DNA of 64,000 bases. It comes from Pseudescherichia sp031979925. Its GTDB lineage: Bacteria; Pseudomonadota; Gammaproteobacteria; Enterobacterales; Enterobacteriaceae. The notes under the pieces are model-generated. The model saw only the letters and a list, made by a program, of their open reading frames with translations, was not told the DNA's origin and searched no databases. Both the position numbers and the translations under genes were made by a program. The stretch lies in the NCBI RefSeq assembly GCF_031979925.1, contig NZ_DALZFB010000002.1, positions 310,001 through 374,000 of the forward strand. Reading direction: 5' to 3'. The number at the start of each line of letters is the position of its first letter. Position 1 is the first letter of the stretch. This document shows positions 58,870-64,000 of this stretch, piece after piece.

Positions 58870-61297
58870 TACACAGGCAATGATATTTGAAATTCGGGGT
58901 GATGAATCTGGACTACAAAGATCATTGAAAAATGCCGCAAATAGTATTGGTGATTTTAGTAACAGGGCAGGGGGATCATTCTCTGGTATTACCACTGGAC
59001 TGTCACAAACACAAATAGCCGTAAGTAGTTTAGCTGGGGCAGTAGGTGTTGCGGGTATTGCAATTGCGGCAACAATGGCAAAAGTTTCCGCACAGTCAGA
59101 AAAGGCTTTTGAAATCTTTCAGGCTGGTTCTTTATCCCAGATGGGAATTACGCAGTTACAGCAAATGGCAAACATGTATGCCGCAGTTGGTCTAACTATT
59201 GAGAATGTAGCAGACCAACAAAAAGATTTAAAAGATCGCTTGGGTGATGCACTTACAAACGGAGCTGGGTCAATGCTTACCGATGTAATTCAACCTCTAA
59301 AACTTAATGTACTCGAATTACAAAAAATGGCAGATGCTGGCGAAGATGTATATGCAAAAATTTATTTTGCTGCTAAGGCACAAGGTCTTAGTACTTCACA
59401 ATTGGTTAATATGTTTGAAACTATGGGTAGTGATGCAGCTAAACGTTTAACTGTACTTCAACAATATAATAGTGAACAAGAATATAACAACCGTTTAAGT
59501 ACTCAACAAGTACAGCTAACTGAGGAACAAAGTGCAGCATTTGAAAAGTATCGTGCGAGTACTGCAACATTAAGTATTGCGTGGGAAAAATGGAATAATT
59601 CTGCAATTGCACCTATTGCGAGTAATCTTGCAGATATTTTAAATCTAATGACTCGCATTCTGAACAGTAAGCCTGTTGCAGCAGCCGCTGCTGCGACTGG
59701 TCAGCAGGGTATTGATCTTGTTAAACAATATCAAAAAGATGCAGATCAAAATCTTCTAAAAAATAGTTCAATTTATGGTTGGCAGTTAGCACAGCAAAAT
59801 GAAAAAGATACTAAGCAACTCACAAATAATTTAAGTTTTGCCGTAGGGCTTGCTCAGGCCAACTTAGATAATCTGAAAAGTACTATCACCGAATATAACA
59901 AAGGTGTTGAGAAAAGTACTATTACCGCTTCTATGAAAACTTTCCAGACCGCAAAACAATCTACTCAGGCTTCAATCGATGCACTGGATGTACAGTACAA
60001 ACAAACTAAAGAAGCAATTGAGAAGAGTTTACTTAAAGCTTATGGCGGTAACTCCAAAGCTATGCAGGCAGATATTGATACCCTAACTGAAGGTTATAAG
60101 AAGAAAAGAGAGGATCTTGTAAAAAGTCTTACTGCTTCTGAGGACAAGGAAGCCGAGGCGGCAAAGAAGAAGGCTGAAGCCGCCGCTCAAAAGGCTGCCG
60201 CCGCTCAGAGACAGGCAGATGCCAAACGCATTCAGGCACAGAAGGTTCTTCAGCAAACTCTAACCGCTATCGCCGGTTCTGGTGCACAGGTACAGGTACA
60301 ACAGTTCAATGAACAACAGGACGCTATCGAAACTCGTATCCGGGATAGTGCCAAAACGTTAGGAACGTCAGAAGCAGAAGTTACAGAAATGCTGAAAGGC
60401 CAGTACGAGTCCCGTACCCGTATGTTCAAAGAGATGGTTGAATCTATGTTGAACGAATCAGATCCAAAGAAGCTGGCACAGAACATTGCCGCAATCGGTG
60501 GTAACAACATTAGCGGTACTCAGCTCACAGACATACAGAACTCTCAGGATGAACGATTAGGTATTGATAGTACCGATCCGTTCCAGATGACAGCAGGACA
60601 AAGTACCCTTGATAAGATCAATACTGATGGACAGGCAGAACTTGCACTTAACCAACAACTATACGAAGCGAAACTTCTTGGGTATCAGCAGTACCAGGAT
60701 CGTATGGCAGCAATCAATGATGCCACCAGTAATAAGATCGCCCAGGCTAATACCGATGCTGCTAACAAGACACTAACCATGTACGCAACTGGTGCACAAG
60801 ATCTCGGTACGATGATGGCCGGGGCTTTTGGCGAGTCGAACGCCGCAGCCGTTGCAAGTTTCGCGATCTCCAAAGGCGTAGCGGTGGCTCAGAGTATGAT
60901 CAACATACAACAGGGTGTATCTGAAGCTATGAAACTTGGTTGGCCTCTTGGTATACCAGCCGGGTTAAAAGTAGCAGCCGAAGGTGCAAAGATCATGAGT
61001 ACCATAAAAAATACAAAAATCCAGGGTCAGGCACATGATGGTTGGGACTCTTTACCTAGTACTGGAACATACAACCTTGAAAAAGGTGAACGTGTAGTAG
61101 GTAAGTCACTGAACCAGGATCTTACAAAGTACTTAAGCAGTCAGGGAAGTAGTGGTTCTGGTGATATCAAAATCGAAGCACCATTAATCATCCAAAATGC
61201 TGGTGAACTTTCAGATAGTAAATTTCAGGCAATGTGTGATAAGCACGCCGATACTTTAGTACAGGTAATTCGTAAGTCTCAGAAGAAGAACGTATAA
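58856..61297 (+). CDS. Tape measure protein
   Basis: This 813-residue protein sets tail length and is ejected with DNA. It is rich in Ala, Gln and Ser, mostly helical, with long coiled-coil stretches (for example EDKEAEAAKKKAEAAAQKAA) and a hydrophobic region near residue 55 (AVSSLAGAVGVAGIAIAATMA). Another hydrophobic region lies at about 650-680 (TMMAGAFGESNAAAVASFAISKGVAVAQ). The N-terminal MAQNNTQAMIFEIRGDESGLQRSLKNAANS is typical. A hairpin terminator follows. Confidence 0.9.
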   Translation: MAQNNTQAMIFEIRGDESGLQRSLKNAANSIGDFSNRAGGSFSGITTGLSQTQIAVSSLAGAVGVAGIAIAATMAKVSAQSEKAFEIFQAGSLSQMGITQLQQMANMYAAVGLTIENVADQQKDLKDRLGDALTNGAGSMLTDVIQPLKLNVLELQKMADAGEDVYAKIYFAAKAQGLSTSQLVNMFETMGSDAAKRLTVLQQYNSEQEYNNRLSTQQVQLTEEQSAAFEKYRASTATLSIAWEKWNNSAIAPIASNLADILNLMTRILNSKPVAAAAAATGQQGIDLVKQYQKDADQNLLKNSSIYGWQLAQQNEKDTKQLTNNLSFAVGLAQANLDNLKSTITEYNKGVEKSTITASMKTFQTAKQSTQASIDALDVQYKQTKEAIEKSLLKAYGGNSKAMQADIDTLTEGYKKKREDLVKSLTASEDKEAEAAKKKAEAAAQKAAAAQRQADAKRIQAQKVLQQTLTAIAGSGAQVQVQQFNEQQDAIETRIRDSAKTLGTSEAEVTEMLKGQYESRTRMFKEMVESMLNESDPKKLAQNIAAIGGNNISGTQLTDIQNSQDERLGIDSTDPFQMTAGQSTLDKINTDGQAELALNQQLYEAKLLGYQQYQDRMAAINDATSNKIAQANTDAANKTLTMYATGAQDLGTMMAGAFGESNAAAVASFAISKGVAVAQSMINIQQGVSEAMKLGWPLGIPAGLKVAAEGAKIMSTIKNTKIQGQAHDGWDSLPSTGTYNLEKGERVVGKSLNQDLTKYLSSQGSSGSGDIKIEAPLIIQNAGELSDSKFQAMCDKHADTLVQVIRKSQKKNV

Positions 61298-61307
61298 ATA
61301 CAATGTA

Positions 61308-61324
61308 GCCCACAGGATGTGGGC
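61308..61324 (+). terminator. Hairpin after the tape measure gene
   Basis: GCCCACA-GGA-TGTGGGC followed by TTATTAA, so it is a weak intrinsic terminator or processing site. Confidence 0.6.
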
Positions 61325-61345
61325 TTATTAATAAAGGATTATTAA

Positions 61346-61900
61346 ATGTTAAATAACGCATTAATCAGCGACTATGTACTATCTGATAATATCCCACAGT
61401 ATCAAAATCAAACATGGTCGGGTGAAACTATTACCCGTATGGTTGGAGTACAATACTATACCCTCAGTTTCAAAATAACTTTAAACAAGAAATATCGAAA
61501 TGAGTTAGCAAATTTCTATGCATCATATGCATATGGTAAGCCATTTGATATGTCTCTAGGATGGTGGGGTACATATACTGGTACTCAAACATCTGGTATT
61601 CAGGTTACAGGTGCAAGAGGGGCGGGAGCTACTTCTATTGACGTTACCCAAAATACATTAGAGGTTGGTAGCTTAGTACAATTCAGTGGACATAAAAAAC
61701 TATATAGAGTTGTCAGTAACAATGGTTATACCTTAACTATATTCCCAGGCTTAACGAGAGCTATCCAGACGAGTGAAGTACTCAAGTATGACAACCTACA
61801 GGGTTCTTTCATCCTAACGCCTCAGAACTCTACCTATCAGTTACCAAGTACTAATGTAATGGAAGTAACTATACAAGCCACCGAAAATATCAGGGGGTAG
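61346..61900 (+). CDS. Minor tail protein (gpM-like by position)
   Basis: This 184-residue beta-rich protein directly follows the tape measure, as lambda gpM does. It has an N-terminal part with WSGETITRMVGVQYYTLSFKITLNKKYRNELANFYASYAYGKPFDMSLGWWGTYTG and a middle beta domain around SIDVTQNTLEVGSLVQFSGHKKLYRVV. It probably forms part of the distal tail. AAAGGATTATTAA precedes the ATG. Confidence 0.75.
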   Translation: MLNNALISDYVLSDNIPQYQNQTWSGETITRMVGVQYYTLSFKITLNKKYRNELANFYASYAYGKPFDMSLGWWGTYTGTQTSGIQVTGARGAGATSIDVTQNTLEVGSLVQFSGHKKLYRVVSNNGYTLTIFPGLTRAIQTSEVLKYDNLQGSFILTPQNSTYQLPSTNVMEVTIQATENIRG

Positions 61901-61901
61901 T

Positions 61902-62546
61902 ATGTCAATTCCAAATAATGTACTAAACAATCCGGTACTGGTGAACTACTGGAACATGATGAGGGGTGACAATAAAAGTACTCTTACAGAAAAAGAATTA
62001 TACCAGTGCGGAATTATGGTTAAGTTAGTTGATTTACTCCCATCACAGGGCAGTAATATCTATCTGACAGACTCAATTGCAGATCAGAACTATAACGGTA
62101 TCGTTTATCAATCTGTACCAGACTTTCTTGATTCAAGCTTTGCAAACTATGTAGAGAAGAATCAGATTAACAATAATGGTACATCATTCAAGGTAAGTAA
62201 TGTTAGTCAGGACTATCTATCAATGGCATTACGTGGCCTATGGAATGATGCCAAGGTTAATATCTGGATGGGTATTGTTAATCCTGCCAATGGTTCAATA
62301 CTTTATGCATACAGAATCTTTAGTGGGTATGTAGATTACTTCAGCTCAGATTTCAGTGTGCAGGGTACAGACACTACTAATACAACAACAGTAAACCTGA
62401 ATAGTATCTGGAAAAAATTAGATCAAACTCAACGCTTACTATCAAGTACCAGCATACACCAGAGTATGCATCCGGGGGATAAATTCTTTGACCTAATCGG
62501 GATACTTAATGCGAGTGAGCAAAACTGGAAGAGTAGTAAGAAATAA
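61902..62546 (+). CDS. Minor tail protein (gpL-like by position)
   Basis: This 214-residue protein is placed as lambda gpL. It has the segment ELYQCGIMVKLVDLLPSQGSNIYLTDSIADQNYNGIVYQSVPDFLDSSF, similar to minor tail proteins that carry DUF2163-like domains. It lacks the Cys-rich C-terminus of some gpL proteins. GGGGG lies before the ATG. Its end overlaps the next gene by one base. Confidence 0.75.
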   Translation: MSIPNNVLNNPVLVNYWNMMRGDNKSTLTEKELYQCGIMVKLVDLLPSQGSNIYLTDSIADQNYNGIVYQSVPDFLDSSFANYVEKNQINNNGTSFKVSNVSQDYLSMALRGLWNDAKVNIWMGIVNPANGSILYAYRIFSGYVDYFSSDFSVQGTDTTNTTTVNLNSIWKKLDQTQRLLSSTSIHQSMHPGDKFFDLIGILNASEQNWKSSKK

Positions 62547-62965
62547 TGAAAAATGGATTTATAACAGAGTACTTAAGTACTTTGGCAGGAGAGCCATTAG
62601 TTTATGGTGAAAATGATTGTCACATTATGGTACTCACAGTAATTGATATGATCACAGGTACAAATTACCGTGATGAAATCTATCAAAAATATAATACACC
62701 AACAGCAGGTAGAAAATATGCAAGAGAAAGTTGCTCATTTCCTACATTACTTGGGTTGTGTAAAGAGAAGGGCAAATTAGTTAAAGAACCATTGGATGGG
62801 GATATTATTATTGCAGCAGGTCACAGTACTGTGTACTGGCGTGGCAAGGTTATAGTACTTTCAGAAGATAAAACTAAGTATATCGTTTCTTATTACAACC
62901 CCGATCAAAAACAAAAAATATACAGATTTACGGGGAGTAATGAACAATGGCAATTGCAGCTTTAG
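62546..62965 (+). CDS. NlpC/P60-type tail peptidase (gpK-like)
   Basis: This 139-residue protein has the cysteine and histidine of an NlpC/P60-like hydrolase: VYGENDCHIMVL (Cys about 25) and AAGHSTVYW (His about 93), followed by GKVIVLSEDKTKYIVSYYNP. It would cleave peptidoglycan peptides during DNA entry. In lambda the matching domain is part of gpK. It overlaps the next gene by 19 bp. Confidence 0.78.
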   Translation: MKNGFITEYLSTLAGEPLVYGENDCHIMVLTVIDMITGTNYRDEIYQKYNTPTAGRKYARESCSFPTLLGLCKEKGKLVKEPLDGDIIIAAGHSTVYWRGKVIVLSEDKTKYIVSYYNPDQKQKIYRFTGSNEQWQLQL

Positions 62966-64000
62966 GGGTAGCCCTCATCGCCGGAGCCAGTGCAGCGGCA
63001 GCCGCATATGCAGCAGGTCTATCTGTACTGGCAATCGTAGCTATCGGTATAGGTTCGGCGGCATTATCATATATTAGCTCATCACAAATGATGAATATTG
63101 GTCAGTCGGGGGTTAATTATCCAAGTACCGGTAGTAGTAATGCACGGTCAACGAGTCCGAGTACTGGCGTACCCATTGTATATGGCGGTACTAATAAAAA
63201 CAATCTTGATGAGGCATTTGTTAAGGTAGGTTCGATTGTTGTTTGGCAGAACGTACATAATGGTACGTCTAACCAATTATGTACGGTACATGCTATTGCT
63301 ATTGGGGAGATTGGCCTTGAACCGGGTGCAGGTACAGAAGGTGGCGGTGTAATAAAACAAATATATATCGATAACGCACCAATACTTGTTGATGGGGCAT
63401 TCATTACCTCAGAAGGCCAGATACCTGCATCATTAATGATTCCAAAATTTAGAAATTACCTTCAACTTGAGGTACGTTTCGGTAAACCTACCTATGGTGG
63501 TTCAATGACATTAGCACGTCAGTATGGCGGTAGTCGCTGGACTGATGAAATGCGTGGTGATGGTTTAGTTCAAATTTGTAGTGTAATCAAAAAAACTAAT
63601 GATAGTCTCATTGATGGTATTTTAACAAATGAAAACTATACATTATCTGTTGAGATGAAAGGCCGTCTAATCTATGACCTAACGGATAATATTAAAAAAC
63701 CAAGCTCTAACCCTCCAAGCCAACTTTACGATTTTATAACTAATACAGAGTTTGGTTTTGGTATGAATCCTAACGATATCGATATTACAAGTTTTCGTAA
63801 TATGGCTAACTACTGTAAGGTGAATCATTTTTATTCGAACGGTTCTATACAGTACGATAAATCGTTCAAAGAAAATATTGAAGCCATGTTAAGTACTTTC
63901 GGTGGTGTTCTATATGAATCTAATGGTGTGCTTTATATAACTGTTGATGCACCAGATCTTGCAGTACAGCATTTTGACGAAAGTAATATTATCGGTAATG
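62947..64000 (+). CDS. Central tail-tip protein, gpJ-like (also covers gpI region), cut by the window end
   Basis: The frame starts MAIAALGVALIAGASAAAAAYAAG with a strongly hydrophobic N-terminus (about residues 1-45), and then continues open for 351 codons to the window end. The N-terminal hydrophobic part recalls gpI, and the part after PSTGVPIVYGGTN (about residue 80) recalls gpJ-type host-specificity proteins (RQYGGSRWTDEMRGDGLVQICSVIKKTND, EFGFGMNPNDIDITSFRNMANYC). It would form the tail tip. There are many GTAC sites. The C-terminal receptor-binding part is beyond the window. Confidence 0.85.
   Translation, partial: MAIAALGVALIAGASAAAAAYAAGLSVLAIVAIGIGSAALSYISSSQMMNIGQSGVNYPSTGSSNARSTSPSTGVPIVYGGTNKNNLDEAFVKVGSIVVWQNVHNGTSNQLCTVHAIAIGEIGLEPGAGTEGGGVIKQIYIDNAPILVDGAFITSEGQIPASLMIPKFRNYLQLEVRFGKPTYGGSMTLARQYGGSRWTDEMRGDGLVQICSVIKKTNDSLIDGILTNENYTLSVEMKGRLIYDLTDNIKKPSSNPPSQLYDFITNTEFGFGMNPNDIDITSFRNMANYCKVNHFYSNGSIQYDKSFKENIEAMLSTFGGVLYESNGVLYITVDAPDLAVQHFDESNIIGN

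Larger units (their letters stand above)
34659..64000. mobile_element. Prophage with siphovirus-type structural genes, left part; continues past the window
   Basis: From about 34,659 the composition becomes AT-rich and the gene set phage-like: serine integrase at the edge, small early genes, methyltransferase, then terminase, portal, protease-capsid, tail tube, tape measure and tail tip in lambda-like order. GTAC tetranucleotides are strongly enriched. At least 29.3 kb is present. Structural frames appear intact, although the early helicase-like gene carries an in-frame stop. Lysis genes and the second attachment site are not in view. Confidence 0.93.

Overview
The window is a piece of an enterobacterial chromosome (roughly 55% GC) joined at about 34,659 to the left part of an AT-rich prophage that runs off the right edge. 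The backbone genes yccJ-wrbA, ymdF, putA/putP, efeUOB, phoH, tRNA-Ser(GGA), ghrA and ycdX are in the order known from Escherichia, Enterobacter and relatives. Details differ from E. coli K-12: the rut genes are absent between ymdF and putA, a cad (lysine decarboxylase) locus sits between wrbA and ymdF, and tRNA-Ser(GGA) is duplicated. A genus close to Enterobacter, Leclercia or Lelliottia is a reasonable guess, but the sequence alone does not fix it.

Layout of the chromosomal part. 1-1.5 kb: the end of an iron-siderophore-type ABC importer. 1.5-8.4 kb: a sugar regulon, with a fucose/arabinose-type isomerase diverging from a SorC-family regulator, then a convergent binding protein, DUF2291 lipoprotein, ATPase and permease operon. 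Two nearly identical 34-bp operators mark the isomerase and importer promoters. 8.6-10.7 kb: an old-yellow-enzyme reductase and a divergent LysR regulator. 10.7-12.5 kb: a DinI-like gene with a LexA box, a hypothetical gene, yccJ and wrbA. 12.6-19.1 kb: a lysine/acid-stress island with a lysyl-tRNA synthetase, a CI-like and a Ner-like regulator, cadB and cadA. 19.4-30.7 kb: ymdF, a DMT exporter, an LprI-like protein, the proline utilisation pair with its PutA-operator region, and the Fur-controlled efeUOB iron system. 31.1-34.7 kb: phoH, two tRNA-Ser(GGA) genes embedded in tRNA-3'-end repeats, ghrA, and a truncated ycdX.

The prophage has split ycdX using a large serine integrase that lies right beside the junction. 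Rightwards come: a small early region (ribbon-helix-helix protein, HNH/AP2-like protein, a helicase-like gene broken by an in-frame TAA, a palindrome-rich non-coding block, an adenine-type DNA methyltransferase); an accessory stretch (HTH protein, NTF2-like protein between two copies of a structured repeat, a YaaW homologue, a degenerate EAL-domain protein, a membrane protein); and then a siphovirus structural module. That module holds lambda-type terminase, portal, a protease-capsid fusion, connector genes, a tail-tube/fibre fusion, a large glycosidase-like protein, a second tail tube, the tail chaperones, the tape measure, tail-tip genes and the start of a J-like protein. Lysis genes and the right attachment site lie outside the window.

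The most striking signal is at the DNA level. The tetranucleotide palindrome GTAC is strongly over-represented through most of the prophage, in genes and between genes, at up to about one per 40 bp in tail genes. It falls to background in the genes that look recently acquired. The phage encodes an orphan-looking adenine methyltransferase whose own gene carries the signature, so a GTAC-specific modification or binding system is a testable idea.
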